Origin: Gammaproteobacteria bacterium
GTDB taxonomy: Bacteria; Pseudomonadota; Gammaproteobacteria; Pseudomonadales; Azotimanducaceae
DNA length: 64,000 bases
Direction of reading: 5' to 3'
NCBI GenBank assembly: GCA_026708185.1
Contig: JAPOVK010000034.1
Coordinates: 173,094-237,093, forward strand
Within the stretch, counting starts at the first letter, position 1; every line of letters begins with the position of its first letter. This document shows, in pieces, positions 1 to 8,901 of this stretch. Under the pieces are notes generated by a model that did no database searches, was not told the DNA's origin, and was given only the letters and a program-made list of their open reading frames with translations. The translations under genes and the position numbers were made by a program.

Positions 1-2
1 CC

Positions 3-509
3 CACGCCGCCGCCAATACCCTGACGCCGTTCGGGGCCGTGTCCAACAACTTCAGCCTGGCCCGGATGGTCGATCCGGTGTGGCCGGGCTGCATCGCTGC
101 CTCGGATGCCGCGTGGCGGGCCTGGCTCACCGCCGAGCAGATGCCGCTCTTGCCTTGGTCGAGCCAGGCGCGCGGCTTCTTCACGCCTCGCTTCGATGCC
201 GTCGCCGAAGCTCATGCGTCGAACGTCGATGCGGGGTTCGGCAATCAGCCGAGCGACGCCGAGATGCGCCGCTGCTGGTTCGCGGACGACAACTTCGAGC
301 GCCGCAGGCGGGCCGTGCAATTGGCCGCCGAGAAAGCCGTCGCGCCGATCAATGTCGCGCTCGCTTACGTGCTCAGCCAGCCGTTCCCGTGCTTCGCCCT
401 GTTCGGTCCGCGAACGCTCGATGAGACGCGCAGTTCACTCGCGGCCCTGAGCGTCGAGCTGAACGACGAGGAGCGCGCCTGGCTCAACCTGGAGGATGTC
501 GACGCTTAA
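3..509 (+). CDS. aldo/keto reductase, C-terminal part (5' end outside window)
   Basis: The open frame enters from the left edge without an initiator; reading from base 3 gives a C-terminal half of an NADPH-dependent aldo/keto reductase. The segment SNNFS followed by LPWSSQARGF matches the family's 'S/V-N-F' strand and the Y/S-P-L segment after it. The later FGPRTLDETRSS matches the cofactor-binding P-G-[AS]-R/T-x-x-Q motif near the C terminus. Substrate cannot be deduced. The gene is convergent with the TlpA-like gene and the two stop codons overlap (TAA at 507-509 on plus, TAA at 508-506 on minus). The in-frame GTG at 39 lies inside the conserved domain, so it is not the true start. Confidence 0.8.
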   Translation, partial: HAAANTLTPFGAVSNNFSLARMVDPVWPGCIAASDAAWRAWLTAEQMPLLPWSSQARGFFTPRFDAVAEAHASNVDAGFGNQPSDAEMRRCWFADDNFERRRRAVQLAAEKAVAPINVALAYVLSQPFPCFALFGPRTLDETRSSLAALSVELNDEERAWLNLEDVDA

Positions 510-1087
510 GCCGACCCCGTCAGCAGCTTGTCGATGAAGTCCGTCGCCGAGTCGTCGCCCCACGCCGCGCTGCCGATGTGGGTATAGACGATCCGACGGT
601 CGTCGTCGAGGATGAACGTCGACGGAATCGCCCGGGTCTGGAACATCGGCGGTCGCTCCTTCGTCACGTAGACCGGAAGCTCCCAGCCCTTGTCCTCGAC
701 GAAACCCTGCACCTTCTCCAGCGACTCGTCGGAGACGATGACAAAGGCCACGTCTTGCCCGTCGTAGTGGCCGACGAGTTCCTCGATGGCCGGCATCTCC
801 CGTATGCACGGGCCGCACCATGTCGCCCAGTTGTTGACGAACAGCACGCTGTGGTCGAGTTCCGCCACGTCGGCGGTGCGGCCGTCCATGCCGCGAACCT
901 GCCACGACAGCGCCGGCGCGACCTCGCTTGGGAACGACAGAGGCCGCAGACCCACTTCCGGCTGCGGGTTGCCGGATCCGCTGGCGAGGAACAGGCCGAA
1001 AATACCGAATCCCAATAGCGGCAACCCCACGGCAAGTATGGCGCCGGCCAGCATGCCGACAAAAAAGAACCGGTTGAGGAATCTCAT
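506..1087 (-). CDS. TlpA/ResA-type thioredoxin-like protein, membrane-anchored
   Basis: A 193-aa protein with one N-terminal hydrophobic segment (about residues 8-36) that should anchor it in the inner membrane and place the rest in the periplasm. A thioredoxin fold follows, with the redox motif WCGPC (Cys91 and Cys94) and the cis-Pro region AIPSTF. Family members reduce disulfides during cytochrome c maturation or protect exported proteins. No ccm genes lie nearby, so the partner is unknown. DGRTADVAELDHSVLFVN matches the TlpA entry to the domain. The ATG start precedes a standard signal anchor. It sits upstream of nothing obvious and downstream of the SRAP gene on the same strand. Confidence 0.88.
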   Translation of the reverse strand: MRFLNRFFFVGMLAGAILAVGLPLLGFGIFGLFLASGSGNPQPEVGLRPLSFPSEVAPALSWQVRGMDGRTADVAELDHSVLFVNNWATWCGPCIREMPAIEELVGHYDGQDVAFVIVSDESLEKVQGFVEDKGWELPVYVTKERPPMFQTRAIPSTFILDDDRRIVYTHIGSAAWGDDSATDFIDKLLTGSA

Positions 1088-1103
1088 GGCCGTCTCCTGG
1101 TAA

Positions 1104-1832
1104 TCAGAACAACTGCCCGGCTACGGGCGGGAGTGGTTCGTCGGCAAGCCGGACGGGCTTGCCCACGGGCTCGATGCACTGACTCTCCTTGTTGCGCGGA
1201 TTGCCGACGTAGGATGACACCGGCACGGCCAGCAGGTCGTCCGGCAAGCGGGGCTCGAACAACGCGCCAAGGTCGTCGGGAGACGACCCTCGGTCCATCC
1301 AAGTCCGGGCTCCATCCATCGACAGCATCACCGGCTGACGATTGTGTATCGGCTCGAATCCGGCGTGCGCTGCGGTCGTCACGATGGAGAAACTGTCCAC
1401 TTTCTCCGACCGGTCGGCATTTCGCCACCGGTCCCAGACCCCGGCCAGCAGCATGCCGCCACTCTCGGGTTGGATGTAGAAGGGTCGACGAACCCCCGCC
1501 ACCTTCTGCCACTCGTAGAAGCCGCTGATCGGCACGAGGCAGCGGCGCCGGCGGAACGGCTCGCGGAATGTGCTGGACTTCTCGAGGGTTTCCGACTTGG
1601 CGTTGAAGGTCGCGTAGTTCCTGCGCACACGCGTCTTCGACCAATACGGCGTCAGCCACCAGTCCGCCTCCGCGGCCACGAGGTCTGCGCTGTCGCGGCC
1701 ATCGTGGCGGATGATCCACGCGGGCTCGGTGGGCGCCACGTTGAAGCTGCCCTCCCCTGGGACGGGCTTGCCGATCAATGCCAGGTAGAGCTTTTCCAGC
1801 CGTTCCTGGTCGGTGGCAAACCGCCCGCACAT
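1104..1832 (-). CDS. yedK: SOS response-associated peptidase (SRAP / YedK-HMCES family)
   Basis: The protein is 242 aa and begins MCGRFA, so after Met removal the catalytic Cys2 becomes the N-terminal nucleophile, as in all SRAP proteins. Other family landmarks are present: NVAPTEP, the GFYEWQK segment carrying the catalytic Glu, and IHNRQPV carrying the catalytic His. SRAP proteins form a thiazolidine crosslink to abasic sites in single-stranded DNA and shield them from strand breakage. Length matches the family (220-240 aa). The downstream TlpA-like gene starts 17 bp beyond its stop. The upstream aldo/keto reductase ends 4 bp before its ATG, suggesting cotranscription. Confidence 0.93.
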   Translation of the reverse strand: MCGRFATDQERLEKLYLALIGKPVPGEGSFNVAPTEPAWIIRHDGRDSADLVAAEADWWLTPYWSKTRVRRNYATFNAKSETLEKSSTFREPFRRRRCLVPISGFYEWQKVAGVRRPFYIQPESGGMLLAGVWDRWRNADRSEKVDSFSIVTTAAHAGFEPIHNRQPVMLSMDGARTWMDRGSSPDDLGALFEPRLPDDLLAVPVSSYVGNPRNKESQCIEPVGKPVRLADEPLPPVAGQLF

Positions 1833-1836
1833 CTCC

Positions 1837-2778
1837 TTACGACTCCACGGCCTCTAGTTGCGCCACGACGTCGCGCATCTCGGCTTCGTCGAGGCGCATG
1901 GTCGATGCCGCCACGTTGGCGCGCACCTGTTCCGGCGAGGTCGCCCCGGCGATCACCGACGACACCGCGGGCGTCGACAGCAGCCAACCGAAGGCCAACT
2001 CGAGGAGCGACCGACCACGCTCCTCGGCAAACGCGGCGAGCGCGTCGACGCGGTCGAAGTTACGCTCGCTCAAGGCCCTCGCGGCCCGCGCAGCGCGCAG
2101 CCGCGTGCCTTCCGGCGGCGCCTCGCCGCGGCGGTACTTGCCGGTGAGCAGGCCACTCGCCAACGGGAAGTACGGCAGCATGCCGAGCCCGAAGTGGTCG
2201 CACGCGGGGATCACCTCGCGCAGCACGTCGCGTTCGAGCAGGCTCATCAGGTTCTGCGCGGAGACGAACGGGTTCAGGTGGTCGCGAGCCGCTGTCCAGT
2301 GGGCGTCGGCGATCTGCCAGCCCGAGAAGTTTGAACAGCCGATGTAGCGCACCTTGCCGGCGCGCACGCAGTCGTCCAAGGCGCGCAGCGTCTCGTCGAT
2401 CGGCGTATGCGGATCGGGGAAGTGAAGCTGGTAGAGGTCGATGTAGTCGGTGTCGAGGCGGCGCAAGCTCGCTTCCAGCGCGCTGACGATGTAGCGCCGC
2501 GACGCCCCGCGCCGATGCGGACCCTCCCCCATGGCGAAGCCGAACTTGGTCGCAAGCACAACATCCTCGCGACGCCCTGCAAGCGCGCGCCCAAGATACT
2601 CTTCCGAGAGTGAGCCGCCGTACATGTCGGCAGTGTCTAGAAGGTTGATCCCGGCCTCGAGCGCCGCGTCGACGACCGCGCATGTGGCCGCCTCGTCCAT
2701 CCGCCCGCCGAAGTTGTTGCAGCCCAAGCCCACTTCGGACACAAACAAACCGCTGTTGCCTAGTCGTCGTTGCTCCAT
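1837..2778 (-). CDS. aldo/keto reductase
   Basis: A full-length 313-aa aldo/keto reductase (TIM barrel, NADPH-dependent carbonyl reduction). It shows GLGCNNFG near the N terminus and the catalytic tetrad in context: Asp and Tyr in LLDTADMYGG, Lys in LATKFG, and His in LYQLHFPDP. The C-terminal SVIAGATSPEQVRAN corresponds to the cofactor phosphate-binding motif. Likely substrates are aldehydes or sugar-like ketones; the sequence does not decide. Its ATG lies 19 bp inside the end of the upstream PH-like gene, so the two are translationally coupled. It is paired with the SRAP gene 4 bp downstream. Confidence 0.92.
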   Translation of the reverse strand: MEQRRLGNSGLFVSEVGLGCNNFGGRMDEAATCAVVDAALEAGINLLDTADMYGGSLSEEYLGRALAGRREDVVLATKFGFAMGEGPHRRGASRRYIVSALEASLRRLDTDYIDLYQLHFPDPHTPIDETLRALDDCVRAGKVRYIGCSNFSGWQIADAHWTAARDHLNPFVSAQNLMSLLERDVLREVIPACDHFGLGMLPYFPLASGLLTGKYRRGEAPPEGTRLRAARAARALSERNFDRVDALAAFAEERGRSLLELAFGWLLSTPAVSSVIAGATSPEQVRANVAASTMRLDEAEMRDVVAQLEAVES

Positions 2779-3290
2779 GTGCTACTTACGTCCGCCCGAG
2801 TCGAACGCAAGCTTACGACATGCGCGGACCGTTCCCTACTCGAAGGCACGGCATCGGCAAAGCCAAGAACCTCGAGGAACTCGCGCTCCAGCTTTGGGGA
2901 CACCAAGGTCGTCCAGCCGGACTCTTCGATCGCCACGACCGCCGTGCCCATCGCGAAGTCGTCGATCGCGTAGAACGGGCCAGCGCGCAGGCAGCGCACA
3001 GCAGTGATGCGGGCCAAGGGAATCCGCCGCTTCCGGAAGTTACTGGTCACCGTCAAGACGCCGTCCGCGATCCGATAGCGTGTGGTCGCGACTACGGCGA
3101 ACATGGCGACGGCGAACGCGGCGCAAAGGCACACGCACGTCACGTTGAAAACGGTCGGGCCGTCGGACGTCAACCTAGTCGCCGTGATGGCGCCCAACAC
3201 CAGAACTGGAAAGAACCGCCAAAGCGCGCGCCTGCCGAGCGCGGATCGGAACGACACCCCGCTTTGACCAGCGGCATCATCGGTCACCAC
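2760..3290 (-). CDS. membrane protein with bacterial PH-like domain
   Basis: A 176-aa protein with two hydrophobic segments (about residues 26-43 and 47-69) followed by a beta-rich part beginning TTRYRIADGVLTV and RIPLARITAVR. That pattern is typical of bacterial PH-domain (bPH/YdbT-like) membrane proteins. Function is unknown. The GTG start is supported by a strong GGAGGTG ribosome site located inside the last codons of the sulfatase gene (around 3294-3300), whose stop is immediately adjacent, so translation is probably coupled to the sulfatase. The C terminus overlaps the next gene by 19 bp. Confidence 0.6.
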   Translation of the reverse strand: MVTDDAAGQSGVSFRSALGRRALWRFFPVLVLGAITATRLTSDGPTVFNVTCVCLCAAFAVAMFAVVATTRYRIADGVLTVTSNFRKRRIPLARITAVRCLRAGPFYAIDDFAMGTAVVAIEESGWTTLVSPKLEREFLEVLGFADAVPSSRERSAHVVSLRSTRADVSSTWSNDD

Positions 3291-4718
3291 CTACACCTCC
3301 GCCGGGTCGACGCCCGACTCCAGGGGCAACGGCCGATAGTTCGGATTCGGTTTCGGCATCAGCGCCTCGATCTCGCGTCGCCAGGACGTGAGCAGGCCGT
3401 GGAGTTCCCGCTCGAGGCCGGGTTCATCCGATGCCCGGTTGGTGGTCTCGCTCTCGTCATCACGGAGGTTGAAGAGCTCCAGCCGGCCGTCCTCGAAGTG
3501 CTCGATCAGCTTCCAGTCGCCGCGCCGCACTGCGCCCGCGGGGCGGCCGCCCTGGTTCGCGTAGTGCGGGTAGTGCCAATAGATGGCCTCGCGCGGCAGC
3601 GAAGCCTCGCCGCGGAGCAGCGGCAGGAGGCTCGTGCCGTCGCGGTGCTGGTCCGGGCGCGGCGGGCAGCCGGCGATTTCCAGGAACGTCGGGTAGAGGT
3701 CCGTGCTGGTCACCGGGACCCGGCACACGCCGCCCGGCGCGATTACGCCCGGCAGGCGCGCCATCTGGCAGACCCGCGTGCCGCCCTCGTACATCCAACC
3801 CTTCCCCTCCGCGAGCGGCGCGTTGCTGGTGGGTACCCCTTCCCGTCGATTCGATGTCGCGAGCCCGCCGTTGTCCGACGTGAACAACACCAGCGTGTCG
3901 CCGTCCAGGCCTTGCTCCCCGAGGCAGTCCAGGACGCGGCCGACATTGGTGTCGAGGTTTTCGACCATGGCCGCATACGCGGCGTCGCTTTGCCGGATTC
4001 GCCTCAGCACGCGCTCCCCGCGCAGGTGCTGGCAGCCGAACGGTTCGCCCTCGACGATGACATCCTGCTTGTCGAGGCCCATGTCGACCGCGCGGCGCCG
4101 GTACTTTTCGACGAGCCCCGGCGGTGGCTGGATCGGGATGTGCACGGCGTAGTGAGCGAGATGCAGGAAGAAGGGCCGGTCCCGGTCCCGCGCCTCGATC
4201 AGGCGGATGGCCTCGTCGGTCAGGCGGTCCGTCAGGTATTCGCCGTCCTCGCCATCCGGGAGATTGGCCATGCCATAGGGACTGAAATAGCCGTTCTGCG
4301 GCATGCCCCAGCCGAGGCCCGCGACGTTGACATCGAAACCGTGGCGCTCCGGCGTGGTCTGGGCGCCGCCCAAGTGCCACTTCCCGACGTGCCAGGTCTG
4401 GTAGCCCGCATCGCGCAAGGCGCTCGCGACGCTGTACTCGCTCATCGGCAAGGCATGAAAGTAGGGAACATCCTGCAACCGGCCGACGGTGTGGCCCGGG
4501 ATGTACTGGGTGACGCCGACGCGTGCAGGATACTTGCCGCTCATGATGCTGGCGCGGGTCGGCGAACACACCGGGCATGACGAGTAGGCATCCGTGAAGA
4601 GCAGGCCTTCACCGGCCAGGCGGTCGAGGTTCGGGGTGTCGTAGAAGGCGCTGCCGTAGCACGCGAGATCCGTCCACCCGAGGTCGTCGATCAGGATCAG
4701 CAAGATGTTCGCCGGCAC
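3291..4718 (-). CDS. arylsulfatase A-type sulfatase
   Basis: A 475-aa type I sulfatase that hydrolyses sulfate esters. It has the N-terminal calcium ligands LIDDLGW (Asp11, Asp12) and the formylglycine signature CSPTRASIMSGKYP. Cys51 would be converted to the catalytic formylglycine. LFTSDNGG carries further metal ligands, and the C-terminal part RRGDWKLIEHFEDGRLELFNL is the usual sulfatase small domain. No signal peptide is visible, so a cytoplasmic location or another export route must be assumed. A formylglycine-generating or anSME enzyme is not in this window. The gene heads a tightly packed minus-strand group and is divergent from the acyl-CoA dehydrogenase gene. Confidence 0.92.
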   Translation of the reverse strand: MPANILLILIDDLGWTDLACYGSAFYDTPNLDRLAGEGLLFTDAYSSCPVCSPTRASIMSGKYPARVGVTQYIPGHTVGRLQDVPYFHALPMSEYSVASALRDAGYQTWHVGKWHLGGAQTTPERHGFDVNVAGLGWGMPQNGYFSPYGMANLPDGEDGEYLTDRLTDEAIRLIEARDRDRPFFLHLAHYAVHIPIQPPPGLVEKYRRRAVDMGLDKQDVIVEGEPFGCQHLRGERVLRRIRQSDAAYAAMVENLDTNVGRVLDCLGEQGLDGDTLVLFTSDNGGLATSNRREGVPTSNAPLAEGKGWMYEGGTRVCQMARLPGVIAPGGVCRVPVTSTDLYPTFLEIAGCPPRPDQHRDGTSLLPLLRGEASLPREAIYWHYPHYANQGGRPAGAVRRGDWKLIEHFEDGRLELFNLRDDESETTNRASDEPGLERELHGLLTSWRREIEALMPKPNPNYRPLPLESGVDPAEV

Positions 4719-4799
4719 GGTTACTCCGTTGTCTCAAGTTGAGTTTTAACACGGCTTCGTTGATGCTTGGTAAGGCAACGCCTGACGGAGATTTGACGC

Positions 4800-5957
4800 A
4801 TGCCCGCCATCGAAGACTTCCGCGCCGAAACCCGCGACTGGCTGGACGAATTCTGTCCTCCCGGCGCACGCGCCGGCGGCGGCGGGGACCGCACAGACAT
4901 GCAGACCTGGCGCGAGCGGCTGATCGAGAAAGGCTGGTCCGCCCCGACCTGGCCCACCCAGTACGGCGGCGGCGGCCTCGACAACGAGCAGTACATGGTC
5001 CTGATCCAGGAGTTGCGCCGCGTCCGAGCGGGCGTCCCCTTCGGCGGCATGGGCCTGTCCCTCATCGGCCCGACGCTGCTCGAACTCGGCACGGAGGATC
5101 AGAAGGAGCGCCACATCCCGCCGATCGTGCGGGGCGAAGTGGCGTGGTGCCAGGGCTACAGCGAACCGAGCTCCGGTTCCGACCTCGCGAGCCTGCGTAC
5201 CCGGGCGGTCGACAACGGCGACCATTTCGTGATCAACGGCCAGAAGATCTGGACCTCCGGCGCGCAGGTCGCGGACTGGATCTTCGCGCTCGTGCGCACC
5301 GACCCCGACGTCCCCAAGCACGAGGGCATCAGTTTCGTCCTGATGACCATGCATCAGCCCGGCGTCACCGTGAAGCCCATCCGCCTGATCAGCGGCAGTT
5401 CGCCGTTCTGCGAGACCTTCTTCGACGACGCCATCGCCAGGAAGGAGGATCTGGTGGGCGAGATCAACAAGGGCTGGACGATCGGCAAGCGGCTCCTGCA
5501 GTTCGAACGCGGCAGCATGGCGAGCCTGGTGGGCGGCGCGGCCGTCAAGGAAGCCGGCCCGACGCTGGAGGGAGAAGCCAAGAAGTACGCCGGCGAAGCC
5601 GACGGGCGGATTGCCGATGGCGATCTGCGCGAGCGCATCCTCACCCACAACATCAACAACCAGGCCTACCGTCTCACCCAGCGGCGCACCGTCGAGGAAG
5701 CCCGCGACGGGCGCACACCCGGGCCCGCCACCTCGATTTTCAAGATGTACGGCACGGAGTTGCAGCAGGACAAGTCGTCGCTGTTCGTGGAGATGCGCGG
5801 CACCCAGGGCCTCGGCTGGGACGGCGACGGTTTCAGCCGGCGCGAGATCGAGGACACGCGGACCTTCCTCGCCAACCGCGCCGCTTCGATCTACAGCGGC
5901 AGCAACGAGATCCAGCGCAACATCATTGCCAAGCGCGTGCTCGGCCTGCCCGATTGA
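4800..5957 (+). CDS. acyl-CoA dehydrogenase
   Basis: A 385-aa FAD-dependent acyl-CoA dehydrogenase that would introduce the alpha,beta double bond in an acyl-CoA. It contains the family signature WCQGYSEPSSGSDLASL, the second beta-domain motif GQKIWTSGAQ, and the C-terminal helical segment YSGSNEIQRNIIAKRVLGLP. Chain-length or steroid specificity cannot be read from the sequence. The ATG is preceded by GGAG (4789-4792). It is divergent from the sulfatase gene, and its TGA stop overlaps the TTG start of the downstream oligopeptidase. Confidence 0.93.
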   Translation: MPAIEDFRAETRDWLDEFCPPGARAGGGGDRTDMQTWRERLIEKGWSAPTWPTQYGGGGLDNEQYMVLIQELRRVRAGVPFGGMGLSLIGPTLLELGTEDQKERHIPPIVRGEVAWCQGYSEPSSGSDLASLRTRAVDNGDHFVINGQKIWTSGAQVADWIFALVRTDPDVPKHEGISFVLMTMHQPGVTVKPIRLISGSSPFCETFFDDAIARKEDLVGEINKGWTIGKRLLQFERGSMASLVGGAAVKEAGPTLEGEAKKYAGEADGRIADGDLRERILTHNINNQAYRLTQRRTVEEARDGRTPGPATSIFKMYGTELQQDKSSLFVEMRGTQGLGWDGDGFSRREIEDTRTFLANRAASIYSGSNEIQRNIIAKRVLGLPD

Positions 5958-8116
5958 GCCTGAAACACGCGACCCTGGCGGCGGCGCTCACTGCCGCCAG
6001 CGTACTGGGCTGCCAAGGAGAGCAATCCGTGTCATCGCCTGACCACCCGGCACCGCCGGTTGCCGACGTGCGTCCCGCGTCCGTCACCCACCACGGCATC
6101 ACGGTGGAAGACCCGTATCGTTGGCTGAAGGACGAGAGCTATCCGACCGTGGACGATGCCGACGTGCTGGCCTACCTCGAAGCGGAGAACGCCTATTTCG
6201 AGGCAGTCATGGCGCCGCACGAGCCCCGGGTCGAGAAGATCTTCGAGGAGATCAAGGCCCGCCAGCAACCGGACGACGCCAACGTACCGGTCATGGACGG
6301 CGACTACTACTATCAGTGGCGGTTCGAAGAAGGTGGCCAGTACCGCATCTGGTCGCGCTGGCCGTCTGGGAGGGACGGCGCCGAGAACGGCCCCACCTCG
6401 GACGCGCAAGTGATCCTCGACGAACCAGCGCTGGCGAAGGACGTGGAGTACTTCCGCCTGGGCGCCTTGTCGGTGTCGAACGACGATGCGCTGCTGGCCT
6501 ACAGCACGGACACATCCGGGGCCGAACGTTTCACGCTCCGGATCAAGCGCCTGGCGGATGGCGAACACGCCGACGACGTGATAGAGAACACCACGGGCAG
6601 CCCGGTCTGGACGACCGACGACACCGCCTTCTTCTACACCGTCGTGGACGACCAGTGGCGACCGTACCAGGTGAGGCTGCACGTTCTCGGCGACTCGCCG
6701 GCCGACGATGTCGCGATCTACGAGGAGGAGGATTCAGGCTTCTTCGTCGGCATCTCGCGCACGGCCTCGAAGGACTACATCGTCATCAGTACCGGCGACC
6801 ACGTCACCAGCGAGGTACGCCTCATTCCGGCGCACGACCCGGGGGCCGCGCCACTCCTCGTCGCCGCCCGCCGAACCGAGCACGAGTACGCCATCGACCA
6901 TCAACGAGATCGGTTCGTCATCAAGACCAACGACACGCACAAGAACGCGCGCCTCGCAACGGCCCCGAACGACGATCCCACCGAATCCGCCTGGGAGACC
7001 CTGGTCGCGGGTTCGGACGAGCACTACATCCGCGACTTCGAGGTCTTCGCCGACTTCATCGCGGTCGAGGAGCGCGTCGAGGGCCTCGACCAGATCCGCC
7101 TGATCGACCGGGCCGGAACGAGTTCCTACGTCGAGTTCCCGGAATCTGCCTACACCGTCGGCATCGGCGCCAACGAGGAGTTCGAGACGCGGACGCTGCG
7201 CCTCGGCTACACATCGATGGTCACACCCAGCACCGTGTTCGACTACGACCTCGATGCCGATTCGCTGCGCACGCGCAAGGTCCAGAAGATCCCGAGTGGA
7301 TACGACGGCGGGGCGTATGTCACGGAGCGACGCATGGCACCGGCGCGCGACGGGGTACGCGTGCCGGTGTCGCTCGTCTATCGGCAGGGCACGCCGCTCG
7401 ACGGCAGCGCGCCACTCTACCTCTACGGCTACGGTGCCTACGGAAGCGCGATGACGCCCGCGTTCTCGACCACGCGGCTGTCGCTCCTCGACCGCGGCTT
7501 CGTCTACGCCATCGCCCACATCCGCGGCGGCGACGAACTCGGCTACCACTGGTACGAGGCCGGGAAGCTCGAGAGGCGGACCAACACGTTCAACGACTTC
7601 GTCGACGTGGCGCGCTTCCTCATCGCCGAGAAGGTCACCGCCGGCGGCCGCATTGCGATCGCCGGGGGCAGCGCCGGCGGCGAACTGATGGGCGCCGCCG
7701 TCAACCAGGCCCCGGAACTCTGGGGCGCCGTCGCGGCGCACGTCCCCTTCGTCGACGTGCTGAACACGATGCTCGACACGTCGCTGCCGCTGACGCCCAT
7801 CGAGTGGCCGGAATGGGGCAACCCGATCGAGGACAAGGCGGCGTTCGAGTTGATCCGGTCCTACTCGCCCTACGACCAGCTCGAGCCCGGCGCCTATCCG
7901 CCCATGCTCGTGACGGCGGGCCTGAACGACCCGCGCGTCACCTATTGGGAACCCGCCAAGTACGTCGCCAAGCTGCGCACGCTGAAGACCGACGCCAACC
8001 CGCTGCTTCTGAAGACCAACATGGGCGCGGGCCACGGCGGCAAATCGGGACGTTTCGACTCGCTCTACGAGGTCGCCGAGGAGTACGCCTTCATCCTCTG
8101 GGCCCTAGGTCTATAG
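5954..8116 (+). CDS. ptrB: oligopeptidase B-like S9A serine peptidase, probable lipoprotein
   Basis: A 720-aa prolyl-oligopeptidase family enzyme. The C-terminal alpha/beta-hydrolase domain has Ser573 in GGSAGGELMG, Asp659 in GLNDPRVTYW and His694 in GAGHGGKSGR. The segment NQAPELWGAVAAHVPFVDVL and the following block resemble oligopeptidase B, which cleaves peptides after basic residues; the N-terminal half is the beta-propeller. I chose the TTG at 5954, which overlaps the preceding stop. It opens a short hydrophobic leader (MSLKHATLAAALTAAS) ending in VLGC, a plausible lipobox. Classical PtrB is cytoplasmic, so a lipoprotein form would be unusual. The same frame stays open upstream to 4739 but is meaningless there. 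Confidence 0.9.
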   Translation: MSLKHATLAAALTAASVLGCQGEQSVSSPDHPAPPVADVRPASVTHHGITVEDPYRWLKDESYPTVDDADVLAYLEAENAYFEAVMAPHEPRVEKIFEEIKARQQPDDANVPVMDGDYYYQWRFEEGGQYRIWSRWPSGRDGAENGPTSDAQVILDEPALAKDVEYFRLGALSVSNDDALLAYSTDTSGAERFTLRIKRLADGEHADDVIENTTGSPVWTTDDTAFFYTVVDDQWRPYQVRLHVLGDSPADDVAIYEEEDSGFFVGISRTASKDYIVISTGDHVTSEVRLIPAHDPGAAPLLVAARRTEHEYAIDHQRDRFVIKTNDTHKNARLATAPNDDPTESAWETLVAGSDEHYIRDFEVFADFIAVEERVEGLDQIRLIDRAGTSSYVEFPESAYTVGIGANEEFETRTLRLGYTSMVTPSTVFDYDLDADSLRTRKVQKIPSGYDGGAYVTERRMAPARDGVRVPVSLVYRQGTPLDGSAPLYLYGYGAYGSAMTPAFSTTRLSLLDRGFVYAIAHIRGGDELGYHWYEAGKLERRTNTFNDFVDVARFLIAEKVTAGGRIAIAGGSAGGELMGAAVNQAPELWGAVAAHVPFVDVLNTMLDTSLPLTPIEWPEWGNPIEDKAAFELIRSYSPYDQLEPGAYPPMLVTAGLNDPRVTYWEPAKYVAKLRTLKTDANPLLLKTNMGAGHGGKSGRFDSLYEVAEEYAFILWALGL

Positions 8117-8210
8117 GCCGCCATCAGGAAAGCGGCCGGGCAAGGCCGCTATACTCGTCTGCGCGAGCAGTCCCGCAAACCATTCGCCACAAACAGAAGG
8201 AACCCTACCC

Positions 8211-8864
8211 GTGCTGAGATTCGCCGAGGAAGTCATGCTGCTCCTGCTCCACGACGAGAACGGACGCTTCGAGCGCGTGCCGGACTGGTCGCTGGGCTAC
8301 GCGCTGGGCGGGGGCGTCCTGATGGACCTCGCGCTCGAGAACCGCATCGACACCGACCTCGACAACCTGATCCTCGTCGACGACACGCCCCTCGGCGACA
8401 GCCTGCTCGACCCGACGCTGGCCGACATCGCGGCCGCCGAGGACAAGCGCGACGCCCGTTTCTGGGTCGAGCGTACCGCTGGCCGCGCCGACGAGATCCG
8501 CGAGGAGGCGTTGTCGCGCCTGGTCCACAGCGGCATCCTCGAGGAGCAGGAAGACCGCTTCCTTTGGGTGTTCCGGTCCCGCCGCTACCCCCTCGTCGAC
8601 GGCACGGCCGAACGCGAGGTGAAGCTGCGCATCATGGAGGTTTTGTTCAGCGACGAGATCCCGGATCCGCGCGACGTGGTGATCATCTGCCTGGCCGACG
8701 CCTGCGCCCTGTTCCGGCAGCTTCTGTCCAAGCAGGAACTCGAACGCGCGTCGAAGCGCATCGAGCAGGTTACGCGACTTGATCTCATCGGCCAGGCGAT
8801 GTCGCAGGCGATCCGGGACATCCAGCTCTCGATCGCGCTGCTGTCGCAGCCGCATACGTACTAA
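8211..8864 (+). CDS. GPP34/GOLPH3-like phosphoprotein family protein
   Basis: A 217-aa protein with the GPP34 fold signature: an N-terminal EEVMLLLLHDENGRF, then YALGGGVLMDLAL, a central HSGILEEQEDRFLWVF and RRYPLVDGTAEREVKLRI, and a C-terminal helix ending in VTRLDLIGQAMSQAI. Eukaryotic GOLPH3/Vps74 binds phosphatidylinositol-4-phosphate at the Golgi. Bacterial copies are best known from Actinobacteria and myxobacteria and have no settled role. GTG start with AAGGA upstream (8199-8203). A GC-rich hairpin (8132-8149) followed by TATACT (8150-8155) in the 94-bp gap may separate it from the oligopeptidase gene. Confidence 0.85.
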   Translation: MLRFAEEVMLLLLHDENGRFERVPDWSLGYALGGGVLMDLALENRIDTDLDNLILVDDTPLGDSLLDPTLADIAAAEDKRDARFWVERTAGRADEIREEALSRLVHSGILEEQEDRFLWVFRSRRYPLVDGTAEREVKLRIMEVLFSDEIPDPRDVVIICLADACALFRQLLSKQELERASKRIEQVTRLDLIGQAMSQAIRDIQLSIALLSQPHTY

Positions 8865-8901
8865 GGCTGGGTGCCGGGCCTCCCGGCCCGCAGTTTGCCC
8901 C

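Noticed and set aside
2682..4580. 632-codon plus-strand open frame
   Set aside because: It is antisense to the aldo/keto reductase, PH-like and sulfatase genes, has shadow composition and no recognisable domain.
4739..5953. Very long open frame (1125 codons) running through the acyl-CoA dehydrogenase into the oligopeptidase
   Set aside because: The first 405 codons are Arg/Pro-rich shadow of the acyl-CoA dehydrogenase; only the part from 5954 has protein similarity.
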